Shown: piece after piece, positions 1 to 8,455 of the stretch | Position numbering within the stretch: position 1 is the stretch's first letter | Layout of the letters: the number at the start of each line of letters is the position of its first letter | NCBI GenBank assembly: GCA_002293665.1 | Contig: DBDQ01000013.1 | Location: 1-29,694, forward strand | DNA from: Alistipes sp. UBA928 | GTDB lineage: Bacteria > Bacteroidota > Bacteroidia > Bacteroidales > Rikenellaceae | Reading direction: 5' to 3' | DNA length: 29,694 nt | The notes under the pieces: generated by a model | Database searches by the model: none | What the model was told of the DNA's origin: nothing | What the model saw: the letters and a program-made list of their open reading frames with translations, nothing else | Made by a program: the position numbers and the translations under genes

Positions 1-747
1 CCACTGGTCGTAGCGGAAGTTGTCGATCAGCAGCAACGTGGTTTTGCGCCCCTCGGCGGCGGCCCTCTCCACCTCGGGAATGATGGCGCCGCGCATCAGT
101 GTGTGCGACATGAGCGGCGCAGCTCCAGTGCGGTTGTTTATCCAGTCGGCGTAGTGGCGGCGCACGAACTTGCAGAACTCGGTGCCAGCCTCCTCGCGTT
201 GATAGGCCAGCACGTCGCGAATGCCCGCGTCCTCGCCTCCGGAGAGCTCCACCTCCCAGCCGACCAGCTTTTTGTAGATCGTCTTCCAGTCGGCGAAGGT
301 GCCTGCGCCGCCGAGCGACTGTGCTATGCGTCCGAACTCGGCGCGGTAGTCGGCCGTAGACTGCTCGCTGACGAGTTGGCGGCTGTGGATGTTCTTTTTG
401 ATCGACAGCAGCACCTGGTTGGGGTTGACCGGTTTTATGATGTAGTCGGCGATCTTCGAGCCGATGGCCTTGTCCATTATCATCTCCTCCTCGCTCTTGG
501 TGACCATGATCACGGGGAGGCCGGGGCGCTGCTCCTTGATGTAGGGCAGGGTTTCGAGGCCCGTCATGCCGGGCATCATCTCGTCGAGGATCACGAGATC
601 GTAGCGGCCGGCGGCGATCATCTCTATGGCGTCGTAGCCGTTGTTGCAGGTGTCGACCTCGTACCCGCGGGTGCGAAGGAACATTATGTGTGGCTTGAGC
701 AGTTCGACCTCGTCGTCGACCCACAGGATTTTTGCGATGCTGTTCAT
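1..747 (-). CDS. porX: PorX-like response regulator with PglZ domain (3' end outside window)
   Basis: A two-component response regulator, read on the minus strand from ATG at 747 and cut by the window edge after 249 codons. The receiver domain covers residues 4-120 and shows the acidic pocket D11-D12-E13, the phospho-acceptor D55 (in LDEMMPG), T83 and K105, so it should be phosphorylatable. After a helical linker, the last visible residues (DNFRYDQW, 242-249) match the start of a PglZ/alkaline-phosphatase-type domain. Receiver plus PglZ is the architecture of PorX, the regulator tied to the type IX secretion system in Porphyromonas and Flavobacterium. A weak -7-like box (TATCTTTA) lies at 752-759 on the minus strand, just before the start. 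The partner kinase PorY is not visible here. The family is clear; a role in secretion in this organism is inference. Confidence 0.87.
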   Translation of the reverse strand, partial: MNSIAKILWVDDEVELLKPHIMFLRTRGYEVDTCNNGYDAIEMIAAGRYDLVILDEMMPGMTGLETLPYIKEQRPGLPVIMVTKSEEEMIMDKAIGSKIADYIIKPVNPNQVLLSIKKNIHSRQLVSEQSTADYRAEFGRIAQSLGGAGTFADWKTIYKKLVGWEVELSGGEDAGIRDVLAYQREEAGTEFCKFVRRHYADWINNRTGAAPLMSHTLMRGAIIPEVERAAAEGRKTTLLLIDNFRYDQW

Positions 748-843
748 GGCGTAAAGATAAGGGAGTTTTTCAGTTTAACGAAAAACAGCTATCTTTGTTG
801 TTGTGATCCGGCATCAGGAAAAAAAATGGGGGTGGCTATTGGA

Positions 844-870
844 TTGATAAAAAATAAATTGCTATATTTG
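844..870 (+). promoter_or_regulatory. Promoter for the HU gene
   Basis: TATATTTG at 863-870 matches the Bacteroidota -7 consensus TAnnTTTG, and a TTG at 844-846 lies roughly where the -33 element is expected, though slightly close. The start codon of the HU gene follows about 58 bases later, in an A-rich leader typical of the phylum. A second TATCTTTG at 790-797 on the same strand could be an additional, more distal start. No other gene-like content is seen in 748-928. Confidence 0.6.
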
Positions 871-928
871 CAGACGATTTTTGGAACCCTGAACAACAGA
901 ATAAACATCATAAAAAATAAATACAGAT

Positions 929-1204
929 ATGACTAAGGCCGATATTGTAAACGACATCGCTAAGAAAACTGGTGTCGACAAGGCAGCGGTTCAACTCGTT
1001 GTCGAGTCGTTCATGGACAGCGTCAAGGACGCGCTCATCAAGCACCAACACGTATACCTGAGAGGGTTCGGTAGTTTCATCATCAAGAAACGCGCCGAAA
1101 AGGTGGCCCGCAACATCTCTAAAAACACCACCATAACCATCCCTGCACACCACATCCCGGCCTTCAAGCCCGCCAAAAGCTTTCACGCCAAGGTGAAAAA
1201 ATAG
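929..1204 (+). CDS. HU/IHF-family DNA-binding protein
   Basis: A small basic nucleoid protein of 91 residues, the normal length for HU and IHF subunits, which bend DNA as dimers. The N-terminal helices (MTKADIVNDIAKKTG, with DKAAVQLVVESFMDSVKDAL) form the dimer body. LRGFGSFIIKKR at about 44-55 is the highly conserved GFGxF segment leading into the DNA-gripping arms, and IPAFKPAKSFHAKV at the C-terminus is the conserved end (xPxFKxGKxfk). The P in ITIPAHHIPAF lies near the arm-tip region. It begins a block with a tiny ribosomal-like gene and rng. Whether it acts as a homodimer or pairs with another HU subunit cannot be told from sequence. Confidence 0.95.
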   Translation: MTKADIVNDIAKKTGVDKAAVQLVVESFMDSVKDALIKHQHVYLRGFGSFIIKKRAEKVARNISKNTTITIPAHHIPAFKPAKSFHAKVKK

Positions 1205-1251
1205 GCAGGAAACGAAAATTCACATTTTGTCTAACTCAAAAACACACGACA

Positions 1252-1344
1252 ATGCCAAGCGGTAAGAAAAGAAAAAGGCATAAAATGTCTACCCACAAAA
1301 GAAAAAAACGTCTGCGCAAGAACAGGCATAAAAAGAACAAGTAA
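1252..1344 (+). CDS. 30-residue AURKAIP1/COX24-type small basic protein (bS22/mS38-like)
   Basis: An ATG-initiated 30-codon frame that starts MPSGKKRKRHKM and ends HKKNK, followed by TAA. More than half the residues are Lys or Arg, with several His. The layout KRKRHKM, then HKRKKRLRKNR, matches the AURKAIP1/COX24 domain pattern (KKRRKRMxKKKxRKLLxxTR). That domain defines mitochondrial ribosomal protein mS38 and the actinobacterial small-subunit protein bS22. Such mini-proteins are annotated in many Bacteroidota between an HU gene and RNase G, exactly the context here (47 bases after HU). A ribosomal role is inferred from family resemblance. The gene is short enough to be missed by ordinary gene calling. 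Confidence 0.8.
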   Translation: MPSGKKRKRHKMSTHKRKKRLRKNRHKKNK

Positions 1345-1364
1345 AGGGTAGCAAGCACTGAGGG

Positions 1365-1407
1365 TAAAGCTAAAGATCGCCGCTGAAAAAGACGCTCTTT
1401 AGCTTTA
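1365..1407 (+). promoter_or_regulatory. 12-bp perfect inverted repeat in the rng leader
   Basis: TAAAGCTAAAGA (1365-1376) is perfectly complementary to TCTTTAGCTTTA (1396-1407) around a 19-base loop. It lies between the 30-codon gene and rng. It could be a terminator for the HU transcript, but there is no U-run, or a 5' leader stem-loop of the rng mRNA. A second small hairpin, CCGAA (1451-1455) / TTCGG (1460-1464), sits about 40 bases before the chosen rng start. RNase E of Enterobacteria regulates itself through leader hairpins; a similar role here is only a hypothesis. Confidence 0.55.
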
Positions 1408-1505
1408 TCTGTATAACAACAGATGAACTTTCGACGAATCGAGAGCAGAGCCGAATTTATTCGGGCTGTGCCGAGGTGAGGATGAAAGTCATTTTTCGAA
1501 GAAAA

Positions 1506-3050
1506 ATGAATAAAGAGTTAATAATTAACGTTACACCAAGCGAGATAAACATCGCCCTGGCCGAAGATCGCGAACTGGTCGAATTCTCCAAGGAGAAGTG
1601 CCAGACGGGATTCGCCGTGGGGGACATCTATCTGGGCAAGGTGAGAAAAATGATGCCCGGGCTCAACGCCGCTTTCGTGAACATCGGTCACGAAAAAGAC
1701 GCGTTCATACACTTCCTCGACCTGGGGCCGCAGTTCGACACATTCCACAAGATGATAGGAATGTTGGTACAGAAAAAGCGCGTCCCCAAGTTTGAGAACC
1801 TGAAATTTACCCCGCCGCTGGGAAAAAGCGGAAAGATAGGCGAACACATACAGTCGGGCGACACCATCATCGTGCAGATAGCCAAGGAGGCGATCTCCAC
1901 CAAAGGTCCGCGGCTCACATCAGACATATCGCTCGCAGGCAGGCACGTGGTGCTGCTGCCGATGTCGAACAAAATCTCGATCTCCCAAAAGATAAGGCAG
2001 AACTCCGAAAAGAAACGTCTCAAAAGGATCGTCGACACGGTGCTGCCCAAGAACTACGGCGTGATAATCCGTACCGCGGCCTCGGGTACCACCGACGCCG
2101 ACATCGAGCAGGATATTCTCGCCCTCGTGGCCAAATGGGAGGCGGCGCTCGCAAAGATGCGCACACTCACGGCTCCTGCCATACTGAGCGAGGAGATGAA
2201 CCGTGTGGGCTCGATGATACGCGACCAGTTGAACGGCGACTTCAAGGCGATCTGGGTCGATGATGCCAACACCTATGCGGAGATACGCGAGTACATCACA
2301 CTCATAGCCCCCGAAAAGAGCAAGATCGTGAAGCTTTACAAGGGACAGGTGCCGATATTCGACAACTTCGACATCACGCGGCAGATAAAGTCACTCTTCT
2401 CGAAATATGTGTCGCTCAAGCGGGGTGCCTACCTCATCATCGAACACACTGAGGCGATGCACGTGATCGACGTCAACAGCGGCAACCGCACCAAGGTGGA
2501 GAACGATCAGGAGCGGACGGTGATGGAGGTCAACCTCGCCGCCGCCGCCGAGATCGCGCGCCAGTTGAGGCTGCGGGATATGGGTGGCATCATTATCATC
2601 GACTTCATCGACCTGCACAAGGGCGAGAACAGATCGGTGTTGCTCGACAAGATGACCCAGTTCATGGCCACCGACAGGGCCAAACACACCATACTGCCGC
2701 TGTCGAAGTTCGGACTGATGCAGATCACGCGGCAGAGAGTGAGGCCCGAAGCGATCGCCGAGGCGACCGAAGTGTGCCCATACTGCAACGGCACGGGCAC
2801 AGTGTCGCCCACGTTGCTGGTCGACAAACAGATCGAAAACAGGGTCGAATACTACGCCACCAAGAAGGGGATCAAGAACCTTACCGTCAAAGCCTCGCCA
2901 TTCGTGGCGGCGTTCCTGCGCCGGGGATTCCCCTCGCTGCGCCTGCGGTGGATGTGGCGCTACAAGTGCCTGCTGCGCGTGCGGGCCGATCAGTCGATCG
3001 GGGTCGCCGAGGCCAAGATACTCGACATCAAGGGACGCGAGTTGAGTTAG
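1506..3050 (+). CDS. rng: Ribonuclease G/E family endoribonuclease
   Basis: A single-strand-specific endoribonuclease for rRNA maturation and mRNA turnover, 514 residues from ATG at 1506. I chose this start because family members in this phylum begin MNKELIINVT; GTG 1476 and ATG 1482 are in-frame alternatives. An S1-like RNA-binding domain occupies about residues 25-115 (GDIYLGKVRKMMPGLNAAFVNIG). The DNase I-like catalytic core carries the two metal-binding aspartates, D322 in VIDVNSG and D366 in IIIIDFIDL. The zinc-link cysteines that join subunits in RNase E are C424 and C427 (CPYCNGTG). There is no long C-terminal degradosome scaffold, so this is an RNase G-sized enzyme. mfd follows after 24 bases and may be co-transcribed. 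Confidence 0.95.
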   Translation: MNKELIINVTPSEINIALAEDRELVEFSKEKCQTGFAVGDIYLGKVRKMMPGLNAAFVNIGHEKDAFIHFLDLGPQFDTFHKMIGMLVQKKRVPKFENLKFTPPLGKSGKIGEHIQSGDTIIVQIAKEAISTKGPRLTSDISLAGRHVVLLPMSNKISISQKIRQNSEKKRLKRIVDTVLPKNYGVIIRTAASGTTDADIEQDILALVAKWEAALAKMRTLTAPAILSEEMNRVGSMIRDQLNGDFKAIWVDDANTYAEIREYITLIAPEKSKIVKLYKGQVPIFDNFDITRQIKSLFSKYVSLKRGAYLIIEHTEAMHVIDVNSGNRTKVENDQERTVMEVNLAAAAEIARQLRLRDMGGIIIIDFIDLHKGENRSVLLDKMTQFMATDRAKHTILPLSKFGLMQITRQRVRPEAIAEATEVCPYCNGTGTVSPTLLVDKQIENRVEYYATKKGIKNLTVKASPFVAAFLRRGFPSLRLRWMWRYKCLLRVRADQSIGVAEAKILDIKGRELS

Positions 3051-3074
3051 TCACTGAGTCATGGGGTGTGAGTC

Positions 3075-6000
3075 ATGAGCCGCGGAACGGTGGATGGATT
3101 GATCGGGCGTTTCGGGGAGAGCGAGGCTCTCCTCGCGCTTGTCAATGCGGCCCGTGGAGAGGGTTTCACCGTGGGGGTCGAGCGGTTGGCCGGAAGTGCT
3201 TTTGCACTGGCGGCTGCGGCGGCTTTGCGGCGCATGGGGGGTGTGCATGTTTTTGTCGCCCCGGATCGTGATTCTGCCGGTTATCTGGCTAACGACCTGT
3301 TCAATCTCGGGGTCGAGTCGATGTTCTTTCCCACTGCCTACAAGCGGTCGATCCAGTTCGGGCAGCAGGATGCTTCGGGCATCGTGCAGCGGACGGGAGT
3401 GCTCAATGCCATACGCGGGTTCGACGGCGACGGTTTTACAGCGGTTTGCACATGGCCCGAGGCGCTGGCCGAGAAGGTGGTGTCGCGGAGCGAAATGGTC
3501 GAGAAGACGCTCGCGCTCAGGGTGGGCGAGACGGTGAGCATGTCCACCGTCGAGGATATTCTCATGGACTGGGGCTTTGTGAGGGTCGATTTCGTGCACG
3601 AACCGGGGCAGTACTCGATTCGTGGGGGAATATTCGATATTTTTTCGTTCTCGGCGCCGCGGCCCTACCGCGTCGACTTCTTCGGCGACGAGATAGACAC
3701 TATACGTATATTTGAAATCTCGTCGCAGCTCTCCTCGCAGAAGGTCGAGCGGATGGAGGTGCTGCCCAATCTCAAGACGGGACGGCAGGAGGTTAGCTCT
3801 TTTGCTGGGTTCGCCGCCGGCGCAACGTGGTGGATAGACGATCTCGGGTTTACGCTCGGTAAGCTCGATGCGATCCGCAAGAAGGTTCTTTCGGAGTTGG
3901 ACCAACCCTCGGGGATCGGGGAGATGGTCACGAGTGCGAAGGAGTTTCTGAGCGACACGGCGGCGGCCGGAATGATAGTGCGCACCGGCAGCGACAGGCG
4001 GCAGGTGGACTCGACCGTCGAGTTCCACACCGCACCCCAGCCGGAGTTCAACAAAAAGTTCGAACTGCTGGCCGACAATATCGTCGAAAACGCCGGGAAA
4101 GGATACGAAACGTTCATCCTGTCGGAGAACAAGGTGCAGGTGGAGCGGCTCTCGAATATTTTCGCTTCGATACGTGCCGACGTGCCGTTTCGCCCGATGG
4201 CGCTCACTCTGCACGAAGGATTCATCGACCACGACCTGCGGCTGTGTCTCTACACCGACCACCAGATATTCGAACGCTATCACCGCTATAAGATTCGCGG
4301 CGAGATCAATCGCGACGAGGCGATCACCGTGGCTGAACTCAACGAGTTGAAAAACGGCGACTTCGTGGTGCACATCGACCACGGGGTGGGGCGTTTCGGG
4401 GGGCTTGTGAAGACCACCGAGAACGGGCGCGAGGTCGACGCCATAAAGCTCGTATACAAGGACGGCGACGTGCTGCTCGTCAATGTGCACAACCTGCACA
4501 GGATTGCGCGGTACAAGAGCGGCGACGTGACCGAGCCGCCGAGGGTCTACAAACTTGGCTCCGGCGCATGGCAGCGCATGAAGACGGCCACGAAGAACGC
4601 CGTCAAGAACATTGCCCGCGAGTTGATCGCGCTGTATGCACGGCGCAAGGCGAGCGGCGGGTTTGCATTCTCGCCCGACACCTATCTGCAAACCGAACTC
4701 GAAGCGTCGTTCGAATTCGAGGACACACCCGATCAGGAGACCGCCACGGCGCTTATAAAGGCCGACATGGAGTCGCCCGAACCGATGGATCGCCTGGTGT
4801 GCGGCGACGTGGGTTTCGGCAAGACCGAGGTGGCGATCCGTGCGGCGTTCAAAGCCGTGGCCGACTCTAAACAGGTGGCCGTGCTGGTGCCCACCACTAT
4901 ATTGTCGCTGCAACACTACCGGACGTTCAGCGAGCGGCTGAAGGGATTCCCCGTGCGAATAGAGTTCCTCAACCGCAGCAAGAGCGCCGCCGAGACGCGC
5001 GAGATACTGGCCGATGTGGCCGCCGGAAAGATCGACATTCTGATCGGAACGCACAAGATACTCGGTGCGGGGGTGAAGTTCAAAGACCTGGGGCTGCTCA
5101 TTATCGACGAGGAGCAGAAGTTCGGCGTGGCGAGCAAGGAGAAACTGCGCACGCTGAGCGCCAGCGTCGACACCCTCACCCTCACCGCGACGCCCATTCC
5201 GCGCACGCTGCAATTCTCGCTCATGGGGTCGCGCGACCTGAGCATCATCAACACCCCGCCGCCCAACCGCCAGCCCATCGTCACCGAGAGCCACACCTTC
5301 AACGAGGAGTTGATACGCGAGGCGGTCGAGGCCGAATTGGTGCGCGGCGGACAGGTCTACATCGTCCACAACAGAGTGCAGGACATAGGCAAAACCGCGG
5401 CGCTCGTCGGGAAGCTCGTGCCGTCGGCACGCGTGGCCGTGCTCCACGGGCAGATGGAGCCCAAAGATGTGGAGCGTCTCATCATGGACTTCATATACGG
5501 CGAGTTCGACGTGTTGGTTGCCACCTCAATCATCGAGAACGGGATAGACATTCCCAATGCCAACACGATAATAATCGATGGCGCGCAGAACTTCGGCCTC
5601 AGCGACCTCCACCAGTTGCGCGGCAGGGTGGGGCGGTCGAACCGTAAGGGGTACTGCTACCTGCTATCGCCGCCCGACGAGTTGCTTTCCGGCGACGCGC
5701 GGCGCAGGCTTCGCGCGATCGAGGAGTTCAGCGACCTCGGCGCCGGGTTCAACATCGCCATGCAGGACCTCGATATTCGCGGCGCGGGCAACCTCTTCGG
5801 GGCCGAACAGAGCGGATTCATTGCCGACATCGGGTTCGAGACTTATCGCAAGATTCTCGACGAAGCCGTGGCCGAACTTCGGGCCGAAGGGGTCGTGGGA
5901 GCCGAGCGGCTTGTCGGCGGTACACAAGTTGATAAACTTGCGCCAACCGTGCCGGCAGATATTCGCTACATCGACGACACACACATAGAGATCGACAGCG

Positions 6001-6428
6001 AAGCGGGCATACCCGACGACTACGTGGGGCAGGCGGCCGAGAAACTCAAACTCTACCGTACGCTCGACGACATGATCGACGAGGAGGCGATGCAGCGTTT
6101 CGCAGCCGAACTTACCGACCGTTTCGGGCCCATCCCGCCCGAGACCGAAACGCTGATGAACGTGGTGAGGCTCCGTTGGCTCGCCGTCGCCCTCGGGTTC
6201 GAAAGGGTGAAGGTCAAGAATGGTCTGGCCATACTGTCGTTCCCCGCCGACGGCAACTCGGCCTACTACCAGAGCGAGATTTTCAGCCGGATACTGCAAA
6301 CGGTGGCGCAGAAAAAAGATAAATTTGTGCTGCGGCAGAACAATAATAAACTCGCTTTGACTGTTCGTAATGTGAAGGACATTACCGATGCCATCGAAAC
6401 GCTGAAACGGTTTGAATCTAACGGTTGA
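3075..6428 (+). CDS. mfd: Transcription-repair coupling factor Mfd
   Basis: A DNA translocase that pushes stalled RNA polymerase off damaged DNA and recruits UvrA; 1117 residues, normal for Mfd. The N-terminal UvrB-like module is recognisable (PTAYKRSIQFG near 95; QYSIRGGIFDIFS near 185). The RNA-polymerase-interacting domain contains GDFVVHIDHGVGRFGG at about 428-443. The motor has Walker A G580-F-G-K-T584 and the DEEQ box at 678-681, followed by TATPIPRTL, HGQM and the RGRVGR motif. The C-terminal TRCF domain begins near residue 960. ATG 3075 is overlapped by the stop of a five-codon frame at 3061-3078. The 3' end overlaps coaX by 17 bases, which suggests coupled translation. Confidence 0.97.
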   Translation: MSRGTVDGLIGRFGESEALLALVNAARGEGFTVGVERLAGSAFALAAAAALRRMGGVHVFVAPDRDSAGYLANDLFNLGVESMFFPTAYKRSIQFGQQDASGIVQRTGVLNAIRGFDGDGFTAVCTWPEALAEKVVSRSEMVEKTLALRVGETVSMSTVEDILMDWGFVRVDFVHEPGQYSIRGGIFDIFSFSAPRPYRVDFFGDEIDTIRIFEISSQLSSQKVERMEVLPNLKTGRQEVSSFAGFAAGATWWIDDLGFTLGKLDAIRKKVLSELDQPSGIGEMVTSAKEFLSDTAAAGMIVRTGSDRRQVDSTVEFHTAPQPEFNKKFELLADNIVENAGKGYETFILSENKVQVERLSNIFASIRADVPFRPMALTLHEGFIDHDLRLCLYTDHQIFERYHRYKIRGEINRDEAITVAELNELKNGDFVVHIDHGVGRFGGLVKTTENGREVDAIKLVYKDGDVLLVNVHNLHRIARYKSGDVTEPPRVYKLGSGAWQRMKTATKNAVKNIARELIALYARRKASGGFAFSPDTYLQTELEASFEFEDTPDQETATALIKADMESPEPMDRLVCGDVGFGKTEVAIRAAFKAVADSKQVAVLVPTTILSLQHYRTFSERLKGFPVRIEFLNRSKSAAETREILADVAAGKIDILIGTHKILGAGVKFKDLGLLIIDEEQKFGVASKEKLRTLSASVDTLTLTATPIPRTLQFSLMGSRDLSIINTPPPNRQPIVTESHTFNEELIREAVEAELVRGGQVYIVHNRVQDIGKTAALVGKLVPSARVAVLHGQMEPKDVERLIMDFIYGEFDVLVATSIIENGIDIPNANTIIIDGAQNFGLSDLHQLRGRVGRSNRKGYCYLLSPPDELLSGDARRRLRAIEEFSDLGAGFNIAMQDLDIRGAGNLFGAEQSGFIADIGFETYRKILDEAVAELRAEGVVGAERLVGGTQVDKLAPTVPADIRYIDDTHIEIDSEAGIPDDYVGQAAEKLKLYRTLDDMIDEEAMQRFAAELTDRFGPIPPETETLMNVVRLRWLAVALGFERVKVKNGLAILSFPADGNSAYYQSEIFSRILQTVAQKKDKFVLRQNNNKLALTVRNVKDITDAIETLKRFESNG

Positions 6429-7116
6429 CATAGGCAACACCGCTGTCAAGGCTGCTCTCTGGGACGGGGGGGGGGTCGTGCGTCCGGTCGAAGGCGAAGA
6501 TTGGGGAGCGGAGAGTTTCGATGGGGCCATTGTGGTTTCGACGCGGGGCGAGGTTCCGCGGATCGAGGAGGAGTTGAGGCGGCGGGCACGGTTTTTCGTG
6601 CGGTTCGACCACACTACCCCCGTGCCCATAAAAAATCTTTACGGCACGCCCGAAACCCTCGGACTCGACAGGCTGGCGGCGGCGGTGGGGGCACACACGC
6701 TCTGGCCCGACCGCACGATGCTTGTGGTCGACTTCGGCACCGCGATAACTTACGACATAGTGACGGCGGCGGGAGAGTACCTTGGAGGCGATATTTCACC
6801 GGGTGCCACGACGCGGTTTCGGGCACTGCACGAGTTTACCGAGGCACTGCCGTTTTGCAGGTTGCCGGAAGGAGCGGGGGAGTTTCCCGCACGCGAAACG
6901 AAAACGGCGATCGGGAACGGAGTGACGACGGGGATCGTGGCCGAGGTGGAACATTATATCGCTGCGGCGGGGACGAAATTTCCCGGTGCGGGAGTGATTT
7001 TTACGGGCGGCGACGCCGATTATTTTGTTGGACGGGTAAAATTTCCGATATTTGCAGTTTCGGATCTCGTCCTGCGGGGACTGAATGCAATTTTAGAGCA
7101 TAATGCGAATCTGTAA
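6412..7116 (+). CDS. coaX: Type III pantothenate kinase
   Basis: Phosphorylates pantothenate with ATP, the first step of coenzyme A synthesis. The ASKHA-fold motifs are all present: phosphate loop D6-I-G-N-T10, YGTPETLGLDR at 77-87, DFGTAITYD at 107-115, and GGDISPG at 125-131. At 234 residues it is slightly shorter than most family members. The start is unusual: a TGA lies three codons upstream and no ATG or GTG precedes the phosphate loop, so TTG at 6412 is the only credible start. It overlaps mfd by 17 bases and the next gene by 14 bases, so translation is probably coupled. A run of ten G residues sits at codons 19-22. The frame is intact as given. Confidence 0.93.
   Translation: MNLTVDIGNTAVKAALWDGGGVVRPVEGEDWGAESFDGAIVVSTRGEVPRIEEELRRRARFFVRFDHTTPVPIKNLYGTPETLGLDRLAAAVGAHTLWPDRTMLVVDFGTAITYDIVTAAGEYLGGDISPGATTRFRALHEFTEALPFCRLPEGAGEFPARETKTAIGNGVTTGIVAEVEHYIAAAGTKFPGAGVIFTGGDADYFVGRVKFPIFAVSDLVLRGLNAILEHNANL
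6466..6475 (+). repeat. G10 homopolymer inside coaX
   Basis: Ten consecutive G residues encode Gly19-Gly20-Gly21 plus the first base of Val22 of coaX. The alignable family motifs before and after the tract are in the same frame, so ten is the in-frame length in this read. Loss or gain of one G would truncate the enzyme early. Confidence 0.95.
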
Positions 7117-8455
7117 ATATTCGACCGGGATGGTCGCGGCGCTCCTCGCCGTGGTGATGTGGACGGCGCCTGTGAGGGCGCAGGAGAGTTCGTTGGGTAC
7201 CTACTCGCCGTACACGATGTACGGGTTGGGCAGCCTCAACCGCTCGCCCCTGTCGGCCTTTGCCGGGATGGGGGGAGCGAGCATAGGTTTCCGCAACGGT
7301 GGTTTCGACACCACGGGCGAAATCCGCCTCAACGTCTCCAACCCGGCGTCGCTCAGCGGCCTCGTGCCGAGGTCGTTCATCTTCGACGTGGGCCTTGCCG
7401 GATCGAACCAGTATCTGAGCCAGCGGAGCACGGAGGGTCTGCTGCGCACGAGTTTCAATACGTTTAACATCAACAACATCACTTTAGCCCTGCCGCTCGC
7501 AAACAGACTGGGATTTGCCTTCAGCGTGTCGCCGTACAGCGAGGTGGGTTACAGGGTGCACACCGTCGACGAGTCGTACATGGCCGATATGGGCGTGGTT
7601 CACTACTACTACAACGGAGAGGGCGACGTGACCGAGGCAAAGGCGGCGCTGGGATGGGAACCGTTCAAAAACTTCTCGATAGGGGTCGAGGCGAACTACC
7701 TGTGGGGTAACATCGACCGCACGTATAGGGCGCAGATAGTGCCCTATACCGGCACCGGGAAATACAACAACGTGAGCGCGTCGACCAACGAAAAGGTTGG
7801 GCGGATATTCGGAGCGTTCGGCGTGCAGTACTCGCCGCTTGACAAGACGCGCACGAGGCTCACCGTTGGCGTGACCTACCGGCTGGGAGGCAAACTCAAC
7901 TCCGACGTGAGAGATCACATCCCCTCGGGCAACATTTATGGAGATACTGTGAGGCTCGCCGAGCATAAGTCGCCCGTGTACATTCCGCAGCGGATCGGCG
8001 TGGGCGTGTTTTTCCACAGGCCGAAATGGGCCGTCGGCGTCGACTACATCTACGAGAACTGGGGCGGACGAAATGCCTATGACGCGGTCAACGACGTGAG
8101 GTATGTCGACACGGGCCTCTTCAAGATAGGTGCGCGCTACACCCCCGACCGCTACGACATGAGGGGACGGGTGGCGAGTTTCTTCAACCGCATGACCTAC
8201 AAGGCGGGATTCCGCACGGGTAGGAACTATCTCGAGTTCCACGGCGTGCCGATGAACGAGAGTGCCGTCTCCGTGGGATTCGACATACCGTTCAGGGCCG
8301 ACAAAATATCGAACGTTGCCATAGGGTTCGAATACGGCGAAAGGGGCTCGCTGAAGGGCGCTTTGGTTAAGGAGCGTTTCTTTAAAGTCAACGCGGGCGT
8401 AATGCTTTTCGGCGGCGATTATGACTATTGGTTTCAGAAATACAAATACAATTAG
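7103..8455 (+). CDS. Predicted outer-membrane beta-barrel protein
   Basis: A 450-residue exported protein. The signal peptide covers residues 1-26, with a hydrophobic core (MVAALLAVVMW) and probable cleavage after APVRA. The mature part starts SSLGTYSPYTMYGLG and is rich in alternating aromatic/Gly segments and Asn/Tyr turns, typical of a porin-like barrel. The N-terminal pattern of Gly-Ala stretches (AFAGMGGASIGFRN) and SNPASL resembles the FadL/TodX-like barrels and related Bacteroidota membrane proteins, but I cannot assign a transported substrate. The last residues (FQKYKYN) are aromatic-rich but do not end in the classic Phe. ATG 7103 overlaps the coaX stop, so it probably belongs to that transcript. 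The position beside a TPR protein and lptC suggests an envelope role. Confidence 0.8.
   Translation: MRICKYSTGMVAALLAVVMWTAPVRAQESSLGTYSPYTMYGLGSLNRSPLSAFAGMGGASIGFRNGGFDTTGEIRLNVSNPASLSGLVPRSFIFDVGLAGSNQYLSQRSTEGLLRTSFNTFNINNITLALPLANRLGFAFSVSPYSEVGYRVHTVDESYMADMGVVHYYYNGEGDVTEAKAALGWEPFKNFSIGVEANYLWGNIDRTYRAQIVPYTGTGKYNNVSASTNEKVGRIFGAFGVQYSPLDKTRTRLTVGVTYRLGGKLNSDVRDHIPSGNIYGDTVRLAEHKSPVYIPQRIGVGVFFHRPKWAVGVDYIYENWGGRNAYDAVNDVRYVDTGLFKIGARYTPDRYDMRGRVASFFNRMTYKAGFRTGRNYLEFHGVPMNESAVSVGFDIPFRADKISNVAIGFEYGERGSLKGALVKERFFKVNAGVMLFGGDYDYWFQKYKYN

Noticed and set aside
103..936. 277-codon plus-strand frame at the left edge
   Set aside because: It is the complement of the PorX-like gene and then runs through the AT-rich promoter region. 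The real gene is on the minus strand.
3051..5447. 798-codon open frame on the minus strand opposite mfd
   Set aside because: It lies wholly antisense to a clear Mfd with all motifs. Its product is rich in His/Arg/Leu/Val with no recognisable domain, a usual by-product of GC-rich codon bias.
6412..7116. coaX as a pseudogene because of the G10 tract and missing ATG
   Set aside because: All kinase motifs before and after the tract are in one frame and the family length is nearly complete, so I keep it as intact.
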